From: Physcomitrium patens | Taxonomy: Eukaryota > Streptophyta > Bryopsida > Funariales > Funariaceae | NCBI RefSeq assembly: GCF_000002425.4 | Contig: NC_037256.1 | Span: 2,140,051 to 2,204,050, forward strand | Direction of reading: 5' to 3' | DNA length: 64,000 nt | Shown: piece by piece, positions 34,776-46,112 of the stretch | How the letters are laid out: each line of letters opens with the position of its first letter | How positions within the stretch are numbered: position 1 is the first letter of the stretch | Made by a program: the position numbers and the translations under genes | Notes under the pieces: model-generated | Database searches by the model: none | What the model was told of the DNA's origin: nothing | Seen by the model: only the letters and a program-made list of their open reading frames with translations

Positions 34776-36251
34776 CTAGCATAATAGATAGGATGATCCA
34801 AATTCTGGTCATCCTTCTGACTTAGCACCGATCCAATAGCTACATTGGATGCATCAACATACACATGAAAGGGCTCGGTCCAAAGTAGGGCCACCAATAT
34901 TGGTGCAGAGACCAATTTTGACTTCAATGCTTCAAAGGCCACGATACACTCCATGGTCCAGGTGGGACTAGTTCCATCTAACGGAGGTTTCTTCAGTAAG
35001 TTCGTTAAAGGTTGATAAATAACTACAAATGACTGAATAAATCGTCGATAATAACTGACATGGTCGATGAATCCTCGAACACCGGAGACCGTCTCTAGTC
35101 TGAGCAAGTTCATTATATGTGTCACTTTGTCCGGATCCGTAGCAATACCACGGCTAGAAATGATATGTCCCAATAATTTTCCTAAAAGAACACCGAATTG
35201 ACACTTATCCGAGTTCAACGATATTCCAAACTTAGCGCACTGAGCCAAGCATTTGCCGAGACAATTAAGATGATCTTGTTTTGTACTGAATACATAGAAG
35301 TCATCTAAAAAGATTTCCATAAACAGCCGGAGATAGTCTTGGAAGGCGTTAGTCATCACTCTCTGAAACGTGGCTGGGATGTTACATAATCCAAAAGGCA
35401 TCATGCGATAAGCAAATGTGCCCCAATCCGTAATAAAGGTCGTCTTGAGTTGGTCTTCCATTGTAATTTGAACCTGATTATATCCAGAAAATCCATCTAA
35501 GAATGAATAACATTCATGACCTGCTACAGTGTCCAATATACTATCCGTGAAGGACAATGGGAAGTAATCTTTCTTGGTGGCCGCATTAAGTTTCCAAAAA
35601 TCCTAACAAATTCAGATTTTATTATTCTTTTTTGGCACCATCACAATTGGAGAAACTCACTCACTATTTGATACCGGATAAATAAAACCAATCAAAAGAA
35701 GCTTGTCCAATTTCTCCTTCACGATGAGGGAATACTTAGGATTAAGGCGATATTGCCTCTGTCGTACCGGTTTAGCATTCTCCTCTAAAATGATACGATG
35801 CTCACAGACTTCAGCAGGAATACCTTTTAAATCATCATAAGTCTAAGCAAAAGCAGATTTATGATGCAAGAAAAATTCGATCTAGCAGGTCAATTCTTGT
35901 TCCTTAATACCTTCGTAGATCTTAATTGTCCGAGGTTCTACTGTCGTCACCAAGTTGATAGTTTGACATAAAGATGCAATGGCGATATTCTGTTTCAACC
36001 CCCGTGCTAGTTTAAAGTCAATCGGTAAGTTCGACATGTGCGAAGTACTGAATCCTGTGTCTAAGGCACTAACATGGTGCACATCATACTTGGTCATCCA
36101 ATCAATACTAACATAATCCGAGTTTTTCGAGTCCGTCGAGTATATCAAGTACTCCCTCGGATCTCCACATTGGTACACCACTCCAAGGTGTAGTGCTGCC
36201 TCCATAGGCGCCTCCGTAATTAATACTACTACATTTTCATCGAAGCAAAGC
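34776..36251 (-). pseudogene. C reverse transcriptase, RNase H start and linker
   Basis: 34776-35557 on the minus strand reads as Ty3 RT: CYSFLDGFSGYNQVQITMED, TFAYRMMPFGLCNIPATFQ, FLDDFYVFS, LLGHIISSRGIATDPDKV, then the RNase H beginning VYVDASNVAIGSVLSQ. 35560-35880 continues toward the RT start (KKDGS-like region). 35882-36251 is a linker between protease and RT with no named domain. It is broken. Confidence 0.85.
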
Positions 36252-36725
36252 TGTTAGGGACATAGTCCTTAGACCTTTCTAGAGACAAGTTTCTAGAACC
36301 TTCTAGAAAGAAGTCTCTAGAAACTTCCAGAAGATTCCTTGAATATTCTCTTAGAATATTCTTCAAAGATTCCCTAAAGATTCTTTGAAGATTCCCTAAA
36401 GATTCCCTTAGAAGGCTCTAGAAGATTCTTAGAATATTCTAGTAGATTCTAGGAAGTTACTTGAGAAGCTTCCTAGCTCTTGGGTAGTTGCTCGAGAAGC
36501 TTCATAGTTCTTGGGAAGCTTCTTGATGCGCTTTCTTAGAACCATAGGCCAGTAGTATATATAGGAATCGAGGCTGAAGAGTTCTTCAGTCTCGACAACG
36601 CATCTCTTGAAGCTCTAGCTCAATTTTCCTGGCGTTACTCTTGTACTCATCTGATAATCTAGTTCTTGTCATTTCTTCTTGAACTTCTTGTTTAGATTTC
36701 TTGTTTGTATTTTTGGTCCGTGACA
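36252..36725 (+). mobile_element. LTR of chromovirus D
   Basis: TGTTAGGGACATAG to GGTCCGTGACA, 474 bp. Matches the LTR of N (59419-59870, reverse) from tip to tip. Contains many TTC/GAA words, then a TATA box TATATATA at 36556-36563. The transcription start would lie shortly after, around 36590 (inference). Confidence 0.88.
36291..36337 (+). promoter_or_regulatory. Heat-shock element array in D LTR
   Basis: Two perfect four-unit heat-shock elements: TTCTAGAACCTTCTAGAA (36291-36308) and GAAACTTCCAGAAGATTC (36320-36337). Each alternates TTC and GAA at exact 5-bp spacing. Two more GAATATTC words follow (36341-36348, 36354-36361), then several GAAGATTC-type words to about 36430. Heat-shock transcription factor trimers bind such repeats. 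They lie about 220-265 bp upstream of the TATA box, as an enhancer would. Confidence 0.75.
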
Positions 36726-36747
36726 GTTTGTCGAGACTGCCTTTATC

Positions 36748-37130
36748 TTAATATCAGAGCTGAATCCTTCTTGTTTGAGAGCGGATTACCCTTCTTCTTG
36801 AAGGTATTCTAGCGCTTTAGGGGTTGCGGATTACCTTCCTCTAAACTGATATTTTCTCAATCACAATATCAGAGCTTAATTCTTTGAGGCAAAGAGTGGA
36901 CTATCCCTTTCCTTGGAGATACTTGAGCGTTCTAAGGGTTGCGGATTACCCTCTCTTGGACTGATATCAATTCCTTCTTTTTGTTTAACATAGCTAGTAG
37001 AAAAGACTGTTAACATCGATTTTAGAGCTTTGCCTTCTTGATAGAGTGCGGATTACCCCTTTTCTCGAAAGCATTGAGATATTTTTAGAGGTTGCGGATT
37101 ACCCTCCTCTAAAACTGAAATCGTTTAGTA
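36748..37130 (+). repeat. Threefold repeat in D leader, PBS-like word in each
   Basis: Three imperfect copies of a 115-155 bp unit. Two carry ATATCAGAGC (36751-36760, 36866-36875) and the third a variant (near 37018-37028). Each then has GCGGATTACCC and GGTTGCGGATTACC blocks and closes with TCTAAACTGATAT-like sequence. J has a single copy (5506-5620). ATATCAGAGC resembles the initiator-Met tRNA primer site, here 25 bp past the LTR end. Confidence 0.75.
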
Positions 37131-37247
37131 TTTTTTTTCTTTTCTCTTCTCCGAGTAGATTTTAGTGATAGGCAGTGCTACAATTTTTTCCAAGAAACTT
37201 AACAATTTCTTCTTCTCTCAAAATTTTAATCCATCTATTCTCTAAAT

Positions 37248-38297
37248 ATGGAAGTAGACCAGGTCATAGACAGTGCATCTCCACAAGTAGACAATAGAGT
37301 GGCAACTCTTGCAGATCTTCAAGCTCTTATGAATAGTGTACGAAAAGAGATTGTATTTCTTCGCAATCCAAGTAAAGAACCTCAAATTGATCTAGTGACC
37401 GAAGAAGCTAGACGCGAAATTCATAGCCTACAATAAGAGATTATTCGACTGAGAGAAGCAAGACATGTGTCACATACGACCCCTATAGATACTTCAAGGA
37501 TTAGTACGAAAGAACCAAAAGCGAGTATGCCAGACAAGTTTGACGGAACAAGAGCCAACTTCCGAGGTTTTGTGCAACAAGTACGGCTTTACCTACGCCT
37601 ATACCCTTCTTGTTATTCGAATGGATTTACCCAAGTTGCTTTCATAGGTACTCTTCTATCAGGAAACGCTCGCTCTTGGCTTGCTCCACTATTGGAGAAG
37701 GATTCTCCAATATTGTACGACCTAGAGGCTTTCATAGAGAGACTTACTGCTGCGTTTGGAGATAGCGATCGAGAAAGAGTGGCTGAAAGAAAGATACAAA
37801 ATCTGCGACAAGGATCACGTTCTGCTGCAATCTATGCTGCAGAATTTTAACAGCTTACATGTGATCTTGATTGGAATGATAAGGCATTCATGACACGATT
37901 TTGATATGGACTGAGAGATGATGTCAAGAACTTATTGATCACCATGCCTAAGGCGGATACTTTAGAAGAACTTATATCTCAGGCAATTATTTGTGACAAC
38001 CGCCTCTTTGAATTACGATAAGAAAGACGATCAGGCTGGAGAAATGATGGAGCATTTGCTACATTTTCAAAAGGTCCAGAGAATCACTCCACAGATCCTG
38101 AACCCATGCAAATTGATGCGGTACGTTTCAAACCCCTCACAGCTGAGGAAAAGAAGCGACGGTTTGAACAAAACTTGTGTTTATATTGCGGAGAAGTGGG
38201 CCATAAAGCTGTAGATTGTCGGAAGAAACAGAAGCCTCAAACAACAAGACTCAGGAATACAAGCATGCAGGAAAACAAGGACGCCCAGCCACAATAG
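37248..38297 (+). pseudogene. D gag region with zinc knuckle
   Basis: The N-terminal part (37248-37436) holds a helical, Arg/Glu-rich stretch. 37467-37850 is the capsid domain (MPDKFDGTRANFRGFVQQVR, LSGNARSWLAPLLEKDS). A CCHC knuckle CLYCGEVGHKAVDC lies near 38180-38220. The arrangement equals that of Tcn1/sushi-type chromoviruses. It has a few breaks. Confidence 0.85.
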
Positions 38298-40850
38298 GGA
38301 CCGTGCGGCTGGACATCTCAACATCCAAAATTAATCAAGGTCCCTTTCTCTCAGCTCAACCTTCAGATTGTTTTATGGTACCTTTACATCTGGATATTCA
38401 AGAACTACAAGTCGATGCTTTATTAGACTCGGGTGCATCCGCTTGCTTTATAGATGAAGAGTTTGCCAAGCTTCACAATATTTCTCTTGTAAAGAAACTT
38501 AAGCCTGTCCATGTAGAAGTCATAGACGGACGACCATTGTTTTCAAGCAATGTTATCCATGAAACTAAACCATTGAAGGTACATCTTGAAAACCATGAGA
38601 GCAATATTGTGTTTAATGTTATCAAGACCCCTTCATGTCCTATCATTTTGAGACTATCTTGGCTTGATAGATATAATCCATTGATAGATTGGAAGTTGCG
38701 GAAAGTGATATTTCCAACAAACTCCTTGAAGGTGGAATCTGCCAAGATAATGTCTAGAAACAAATCCTTGTTTATAGGTGCAAGGGCTTTCATGAAGGAA
38801 GCCAAGCAAAATACACCTCTTCTCATCTTCGCAACTCCGACTCGAGAAGATGCAACTCCGACTTTGGTTATTCCAAAGCAGTATGAAGAATTCAAAGATG
38901 TCTTTGAAAAGAAGAATGTTGATATGCTGCCAGAGCATCGACCCTATGACTGTGCCATTGAATTGCAAGAAGGAGCACAACCACCTTTTGGACCAATTTA
39001 CAATTTGTCGCAGACGGAGTTGACTGAGTTGCGGAAGTACATTGATGAGAATCTAGCCAAGAACTTCATCCGTCATTCAAAGTCGCCAGTTGGGGCACCA
39101 ATCTTATTTGTGAAGAAGAAGGATGGCTCACTACGGATGTGCGTGGACTATCGAGGTCTCAACAAGGTGACAAAAAAGAATCGCTACCCACTGCCTTTGA
39201 TCTCTGGTCTTCTAGAACAATTTAGGCGTGCAAGGATCTTTACAAAGATTGACCTAAGGGGAGCTTACAACCTTATGCGAATCAAGGAAGGAGATGAATG
39301 GAAGATAGCTTTCCGAACAAGGTATGGCCATTTTGAATACAATGTCATGCCATTTGGTCTTACTAATGCTCCAGCGGTCTTTCAACACATGATGAATGAC
39401 ATCTTTCGAGAGCATCTAGACGATTTTGTTGTCATCTATCTAGATGATATTTTGATATTTTCTAAGAACGAGGAAGAACATGAGAAGCACGTTCGTCTGG
39501 TACTCAAAAAACTACGGGAGCGAGGACTCTATGCCAAATTGGAGAAGTGCTTATTTCACCAAACTGAGATGGAGTTTTTGAGATTCATCGCGACTACGAA
39601 AGGCTTGAAGATGGATCCAAAGAAGGTTGAAGCAATCATGTCTTGGGAAGTTCCGAAGACGGTTAGGGACGTACAATGTTTTCTTGGATTTGCTAACTAC
39701 TATCGGATCTTCATCAAGAATTATTCTCAAGTTGCTGCCCCCCTCACTTGGTTAACGTGCAAGGACAAGCTCGAATGGGGACCTATCGCAGAAAAAGCAT
39801 TTCAAGATTTGAAGATGGTATTTACTACAGCTCCAATCTTGGTACATCCGGACTTTACAAAGGCCTTTTATTTGGAGACAGATGCTTCGGATTTTGCTTT
39901 GGGAGCTGTACTTTCATAGATGGGCGTAGATGAGAAGCTCCATCCAGTTGCGTTCTATTCTCGAAACTTCTCTGCTGCTGAGATCAACTATGAGATCCAC
40001 GATAAGGAACTCCTTGCTATAGTAGATTCTTTCCAAGAGTGGCGCCACTTTCTCGAAGGAACTACACATCCAGTGATCGTATATACAGATCACAAGAATT
40101 TGGAGTATTTTATGTCGGCTCGGGTTTTGAATCGGCGTCAAGCTCGGTGGAGTATGTCGCTATCCAGGTTCGACTTTGTTATTACTTATCGGCCTGGGAA
40201 GCAAGAAGGGTTGTTCGATGCATTATCAAGGAGATGATATCTCGCGCCAAAGGTTGGAGATGCAGCATTTGATCAACAGTGCACGACATTGTTGAAGCCA
40301 GAGAAATTTCGGCTCAACGCAGCTATTGTACCAATTGATGCTGACTTCCTTGACCAGGTACGGGCCGCAACCATTGAAGATTCTCTAGACCTTGATATCA
40401 AGCAACATGCTAGTGATGATAAATTCAAGATGGAAGGAGATCTAGTATATTTCGAAGAGCGGCTGTATATCCCAAAAGGGCCAACACGACTCCGAGTTCT
40501 TCAATCTCGTCATGATTTTTCAGCTACGAGACATTTTGGATTCAATAAGACCTTGGAACTTATTTCCTGCGATTTCTAGTGGCCTCAAATGTGGAAGGAT
40601 GTGAAAGATTTTGTTGTATCTTGTGACATTTGTTCAAGATCCAAAAGCCCTCGACATCGGCCTTATGGACTTCTACAGCCATTGCCTATTCTGCGCCGAT
40701 CATGGTCTTTGGTTTCCATGGACTTTATTACGGATCTACCACCATCGAATTCATTTGACAGCATTTTTGTTGTCGTAGACCGGCTTACAAAGATGGTGCA
40801 TTTTGTCCCTTGCAAGAAGACATCATTAAGCGAAGACACAGCAAGAAGCT
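38298..40850 (+). pseudogene. D protease, RT, RNase H and integrase start
   Basis: Protease LLDSGASACFIDEEFAK near 38420. RT with [20 protein letters not shown] (39050-39110), MCVDYRGLNKVTKKNRYPLP, FGLTNAPAVFQHMM and active site YLDDILIFS near 39440. The RT-RNase H join is FLGFANYYRIFIKNYSQVAA near 39690. RNase H: ETDASDFALGAVLS, then [20 protein letters not shown] (39840-40236). Integrase: zinc-binding part at 40400-40640 (CDICSRSKSPRHRPYG) and core start at 40700-40850 ([20 protein letters not shown]). The central 567-residue stretch is open. Confidence 0.88.
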
Positions 40851-41500
40851 TACACTGGAGCCACCATCAACTTGTACCCCTAGAATTAAAATGTCATCGA
40901 TTGATACATCGATTGTTGATGATCCCGGATCTGGGTTTAAGCTAACTTCATGAATTTCTTTAATGTGGGATCTTCGTCGTACTAACGTTGAATTCAATGT
41001 AGATCAACATTCCGGTGCTACAGCCAAAAGTTGTTTCATTGTAATTGAAGGCTGAATAACATCCAAATCCCTCAGAATGTCATAGGGTTCCATATTGAGA
41101 GTAATTCTCAATGCTCTTTTATATTTTATTGGTTTCGATCTTACTCCATTCGACAACAATTCCTTTCTGGCGATTGAGATTGCCATTGGTAACTTTGCCA
41201 ACTTGTCTACCACTAAAGGTTCCTTTAATGCATAAGATCTTTTATTGGGCTGTACAAGTATTAGTACTTAGTCAGTTGGGATCGATCTTAATGGTCCCGG
41301 TAAATTGGCACGTAGGATTGAATTAGGTTCCTCAGTCTGTTGAGGTCTCAATATTGAGATACGTCCCAATACTGATATTGGTTCATTTAGCCCCGTGGAC
41401 GGCACTACTTGCTCTCCTGCGATTGGTTCATCCATGTTCTGAATTAGATTCTTATCTTTTTGTTGGCCTCTGGTAAGCACTACGTTCACCACCTCGACAC
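40851..41500 (-). pseudogene. C protease region
   Basis: On the minus strand, ILGVQVDGGSSVS near 40850-40890 resembles the D(S/T/G)G active site of a Ty3 aspartic protease. 41004-41213 (MVDKLAKLPMAISIARKELL...) lies just before it. The stretch 41216-41500 is linker without a named domain. D has inserted directly next to the active-site region. Confidence 0.7.
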
Positions 41501-43690
41501 GATGTACTAGTGCGTCTCATTGAACAGGGCCTTTGTCCTTCGCTGATTGGCTTGTTTGTATTTGCTGGTCCCGGTTATTATAATTAAAGGGCGCATTGCA
41601 CTGTTGATAAGTGTGACCAGACTGCTTATAATTTCTACATATTGGAGCATAGACATCACTGGCCCTTGGATTAGGACATTCACTCGCATAATGTCCGATT
41701 TATCTACAATGATAGCAATGAAGTGGTCTCCTGCCAACTCCTTCAGGAATAATGGGTGTCTCTATTGGTATATAACAGCTAGGTCTGTACCATATTGGAT
41801 GAGTAAAGGATCTTAATTGACCCATTGTTACTGTAGAGTCTGGCATTGGCTTCGTCATGGGTGGATATTGATGGTATCCTAGTTGGTTCATTGCCAATCC
41901 GTAAGTATTGGATACACCTTCTTGGTAAAATTCAGAGTTGAAGAAATTAGAATAATTCATGTTTTGCTTATTCGCTCGATTTCCATTCTAGTAAAACTTA
42001 TTATTCATTTGTACTTGATTGACATCCCACGAAGTTGGTTGAGTCATTATCTAGTTACTGAGTTGTTGTTGCTTCCATAAATTCCAACAGTTGGTGGTAA
42101 TATGCTTGCCTCCGCAAAAGGTACCTTGTACAGTCATTTGGAGTGGTGAAGGACATTCTGTTACTAAATGACCTTGTCCTTTACAATTGCTTCACCAGAC
42201 ATTGGGATGCATATTAGTTGGTTTATGCCTTTATTCTTTATCCTTGGCCAGATTCACAGCCATTCATCTATTTTTTTTGTCAATGTTAACAATAATGATT
42301 CATTAGGATCCCATGATACCAATGCATTTGGCAATTCCTTTGTAGGTATTGGTTTCTGATACGCAAAATAAGGTGCATACGAGTGTGATGATGATGGTGG
42401 TACAGCTTACAATAGAACGGCATCCACTATTCCCTATAGAATTGTACCATAATCATTCCTTCTCAGATAACTTTCCGATGCATCATTCTAATTTGTCATT
42501 TGATAACTTCCTTGAGATGGAATCATCGTGGCTCCAACTGTTAAGTTCTGGTCATAGTGACATTCCTCCCATACTTTTGCTCGCTCAAGAGATGATGCAA
42601 TGGTGGTTGATTGAGCCTCCTTTAGAAACATTTTTAATTTTGGTGGATGTAGTCCATTAACCAATATGGACAACACAAATGATTCTGGTATTTGGTTATT
42701 TGGCCATTTTCGAAGTATATCCGCTACACGACTATAATATGACTGTACTGCTTCACCTGGTACCATTCTGCTGTTCATTAATTTTTCTCTAAGACATTCT
42801 TCAAAACCAATTGGTCAAAAATGGACTAAAAATGTATTTTTCAATGCCTCCCAATTGATAAATTGTCCCACAGGTTGGCAGTTATACCACTCAAATGTTG
42901 TGTCTTTCAATATCGCTGGCAGCCATCTTGGCCAAATGTCTTCTGTTCTTCCATTATTGGCTATACACGTCGTCAAGAATTGAGACAAATGTTGATCTGG
43001 ATCCACACTTAACAAACCCCGAAAAGTAGGTAATGGCATCACACTAGTCGTTCGATCGCCCACTACATCTATTTGAATTGCAATCGAAACTGCTGGTCCT
43101 CCGGACGTCATTAAAGATGTCAGTGTTCCGCTCAATTTCTTATTAAAATAAAAATTGTCTCTCGCAAAAGTCTTTTTTGGACTTCCAGGTCTTTTCAATT
43201 GACTATTATTATCCCCAAATAATTTTACTGGTTGAATATGAGGTAAAAACGATAGGTTTTGATGTACTCTGAATTAGTCTTTATTGGCAAGTGATTTATG
43301 CCAATCTTCAAAACCAGTCTTGTTAGGATTGGACGTATTTCTAATTGAGAAGATACCTAGTGGGGTACCTAATTCCTTTGTGCCTTCCTCATTTTTTGTT
43401 AACGGCTTTGAGAGGTTTGCTGGACTACTAGCAGTGCTCTCCGCGAGTGCTCTTGGCAATTTCTTTAACGGTATGTACTTCTGAAATATTAGAGGTCGAT
43501 CGTCTTCTAGATACGATCGAATATGCCGACAGGCATGTAACCATGGCTTAATCCAACTTTGTCGATGCTTCTTTTTTAATTTGCGATCTCGCTCATTACG
43601 CAACAAATTTTTTGCTTGCGATCTCTCCATTCTTTCCTTTGATTGCTTTATTCTCTTTGCTGTTAAATTCTCATTCTTAATAACCATACT
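41501..43690 (-). pseudogene. C gag region
   Basis: Minus-strand reading starts near 43687 with a basic stretch (KRIKQSKERMERSQAKNLLR). The retrotransposon gag domain follows at 42488-43198 (PLPTFRGLLSVDPDQHLSQF, DTTFEWYNCQPVGQFINWEA, PGEAVQSYYSRVADILRKWP). CCHC-like knuckles lie at about 41590-41710 (HCYHCR, HYASECPNPR). The gag wording is of the plant Ty3 type with long gag. It is broken in several places. Confidence 0.85.
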
Positions 43691-43782
43691 CTTTCTTCAA
43701 ACACTACTGAAATCGTCTTTCATTGCCAATTTTCTCACACGTTTGGTAATTAATTCCTAACACTCAAAGCTATTATCACTTT

Positions 43783-43797
43783 CCAACAGCGGTGCCA
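43783..43797 (-). promoter_or_regulatory. Primer binding site-like word of C
   Basis: On the minus strand TTTTGGCACCGCTGTTGG begins directly after the 5' LTR (43801). TTTTGGCRCCGTTG-like words are typical of plant Tat/Athila elements. It supports the minus orientation and the LTR border. Confidence 0.7.
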
Positions 43798-43800
43798 AAA

Positions 43801-44566
43801 TGTGATTGCTCGTTTTATTTATTCCGAAAGAAACCTCCCAAAATAAACCCGTATAGGGAGATTCGAACATAGAGAATGACTAGTTGCTTAAGCATTCACG
43901 TTAGGGTCACACAATCAATTACCTCCTAAATGTATCATCTCTATTTTCAATATCTGAATACACAAAGAAACTACAATCTCCTCCTTCACCTTATCGGTCT
44001 CTTCCTTACAGCAATTCAGTCATACCAATAACTACTATTTCCACCAATATTTTCACCCTCATTATCTCCAACTGTAATACTGCACCCTCACAGCTTTCAG
44101 CACACAATTACCCTCGTTCCAATCACTGGAATTCTTCACACAGAACTGCCATTCACATTACAATGTTTTACACAAACACAGACTCATTCTCTCTACTGAA
44201 CTACAATCAGATTTCAGCATTCAATCTTTCTTCTTCTCAAATAATACCAATCACATTTCCATTCCATAATTCACTTCACAATATTCAGAAACTTTCAATC
44301 CTCTTTTTCAAAGAAAATAACAAACAAAAGAAAAGAAGTAGCACCAAACATACCCCGGCTCACAATTCTCACAGTTTGGCCTTTTCTTTCCCTCTTCCAT
44401 CCTCCTTATACTACTCCAAGATACCAACTCCTATACTACAAATGATAACTACTTTTCTTGACTATTCATCCATTCTACCTGCTGAACCACCTTTTCAGCA
44501 GTTATCTATCCCTGTTTACAGTATACACTAGGTATCTACATTTTGAAAATAACTACTTATTCTACA
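43801..44566 (-). mobile_element. 5' LTR of C
   Basis: 766 bp, the same length as 13618-14383 and collinear with it. The end TTATTCTACA is followed by AGTAG (44567-44571), the target duplication. LTR I continues immediately afterward. Confidence 0.92.
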
Positions 44567-45803
44567 AGTAGTAAAATCCTTATAATACCAAAATTCCTTC
44601 AATACCAAATCTATTTGATGCACTAAATTTTAAAATTTGATAATTCTCAATTCAACCGTTAGATTGAGCTCAAATTAATTTGAAAAATAAGGCAATACCT
44701 TTAATTCTTTTTTTTCCAATTTTCAACCGTTGATTCTTTACAAAACTCTAGATAATACAATTTCAATAGCACAGCCTTTACATGTTGACTTATGAATACC
44801 TATGTACTAATTTTGCAATTTCTTACAAATCCAACATTAAAATGTCATGATTTTTTTTTTTTTTTTTTTTTTTGTAGCTTTTCAATATTATAACTACACC
44901 TTTGGCAAGTTTGAGTCAAAATTCATCCAAAAATATTCAAAAATAATGGCTCAAAACATAACCATCAATAATTCTGTTCACTTACTATTTTAATTTACAA
45001 GCTTTGACTTCGACTAGCCATTTCTTTCTTACTTTAGATTTAATTTCATCATATCTTGTACAATAATTGAAGCTCTTTAAGTCAACTTTCCAACTACATC
45101 TTTTGATTGTTAAATGCCTTTCTACAACTCTTTGTATGCTTAAAAGAGTGACAATAGATACAAATTTCACATCCAGACTTTAAATAGCCATAACTCTCTC
45201 ATTGTAGACTCAAAGTTAATAATACTTATACAAAAATGGTATTCCTTCAAACCAGCTTTCCAACGACACCTTTTGTTTTCCAAAAAACCTTTTATAACTT
45301 TCTATATACTTAAAAGAGTAACAATCAGTAAACAATTTATACCCTAACTTCAAACAATCTTAACTTCTTCATACAAAACTCAAATAACAAACTTTATATA
45401 CCAAAATCATAACATAAAATACAAGCTTTTTAAATCTCTCCTCTAAACCCTTGAATGCCTCCAAAGAAGTGGCCTCTTCTTTGGTTTTCTCTCTAACACC
45501 TCCTTAAAGCTCATTGGTCATGACCTATAACCAATGAGAGTGAAGATCCTCTTATCCTTGCCTTATCTATCCATGTAGATGGCTTAAGGCCATAATACTA
45601 TAATATCAATACTCATATCTTTCTACATCTTTCATATTAAATAATCCTAATACTATTACTTATAAAACTTAAACATGTTATTTTAGATTTTTATAAACCA
45701 TGAAATTCTATAAAAAATAACTCATTATTTTCTAAGGTCATTATTAAATAACATCAATCTAATAACCATTATTTTTACTCTATGAATAAATTATAACACA
45801 ACA

Positions 45804-46112
45804 ACGCATTTGGTATCATGACCTTAGAAGGGACTCCCAATGTTTGATGGTTTTACTAGAGGTAGGAACAACTCCTGACGGTGTTCCAAATGTTTTATTC
45901 AATGGAAGTTATGAAGGCTTCAACAATGATCAAATAATAGGGTGGTCTTTCCGCCCTAGTATGGGACACTATCGATAATGGAGATGCCCTATCAATCATC
46001 TTTGAATAGAATAAAGATCAGAATATGTAGCGAATACAATTCGTCGCATCATAGATTTTTTTAACATATGATGATTGCTCTTTGTGGAACTCATCTCTAG
46101 AAGGGAAGGTAA
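45804..46112 (+). other. J sequence between chromodomain and 3' LTR
   Basis: Continues J after LTR I; the J stretch 12991-13107 lies on the other side. It contains TTTGGTATCATGACC and GGACACTATCGATAATGG words of unknown role. No open frame is supported. Confidence 0.65.

Larger units (their letters stand above)
36252..40850 (+). mobile_element. Chromovirus D, incomplete at its 3' end
   Basis: Plus-strand Ty3 chromovirus-type element inserted in the protease region of C. LTR at 36252-36725, repeated leader at 36748-37130, gag, zinc knuckle, protease, reverse transcriptase, RNase H and the first part of integrase. No 3' LTR is present before C resumes near 40850. The long open stretch 38216-39919 (protease to RNase H) makes it one of the better-kept elements, with only a handful of breaks. 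Same family as J, F and N (Tcn1/sushi-like wording of gag). Confidence 0.88.
13618..44566 (-). mobile_element. Ty3 element C with both LTRs, spanning the inner nest
   Basis: Minus-strand Ty3 element bounded by two 766-bp LTRs (13618-14383 and 43801-44566) and a perfect 5-bp duplication AGTAG (13613-13617 and 44567-44571). Parts in order: PBS-like site beside the upper LTR, gag with a zinc knuckle, protease, a protease-to-RT linker, reverse transcriptase, integrase core. The RT wording (LLGHIISSRGIATDPDKV) and the PBS suggest the non-chromovirus Tat/Athila side of plant Ty3. Inside it lie B1, an E-type LTR, B2, B3, an A-type element and D. The LTRs differ by eye by about 6-7 percent over the first 210 bp. 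It is broken in roughly ten or more places. Confidence 0.9.
13108..45803 (-). mobile_element. LTR I, an A-type LTR split by element C
   Basis: A-type LTR in minus orientation in two pieces, 13108-13617 and 44572-45803. Its start resembles the A start (GCTTGCCTTGAGAAAGCGC). Outer flanks are ACAC (13104-13107) and ACGC (45804-45807), a CG-centred site with decay on one side. J sequence lies on both sides. It is longer than other A LTRs (about 1.7 kb), partly through the 46-bp tandem repeat. It has no coding of its own. Confidence 0.82.

Noticed and set aside
40785-40997. A separate gene between D and C
   Set aside because: The minus-strand frame runs from C protease sequence into D sequence across the insertion border, so it is a junction artefact.
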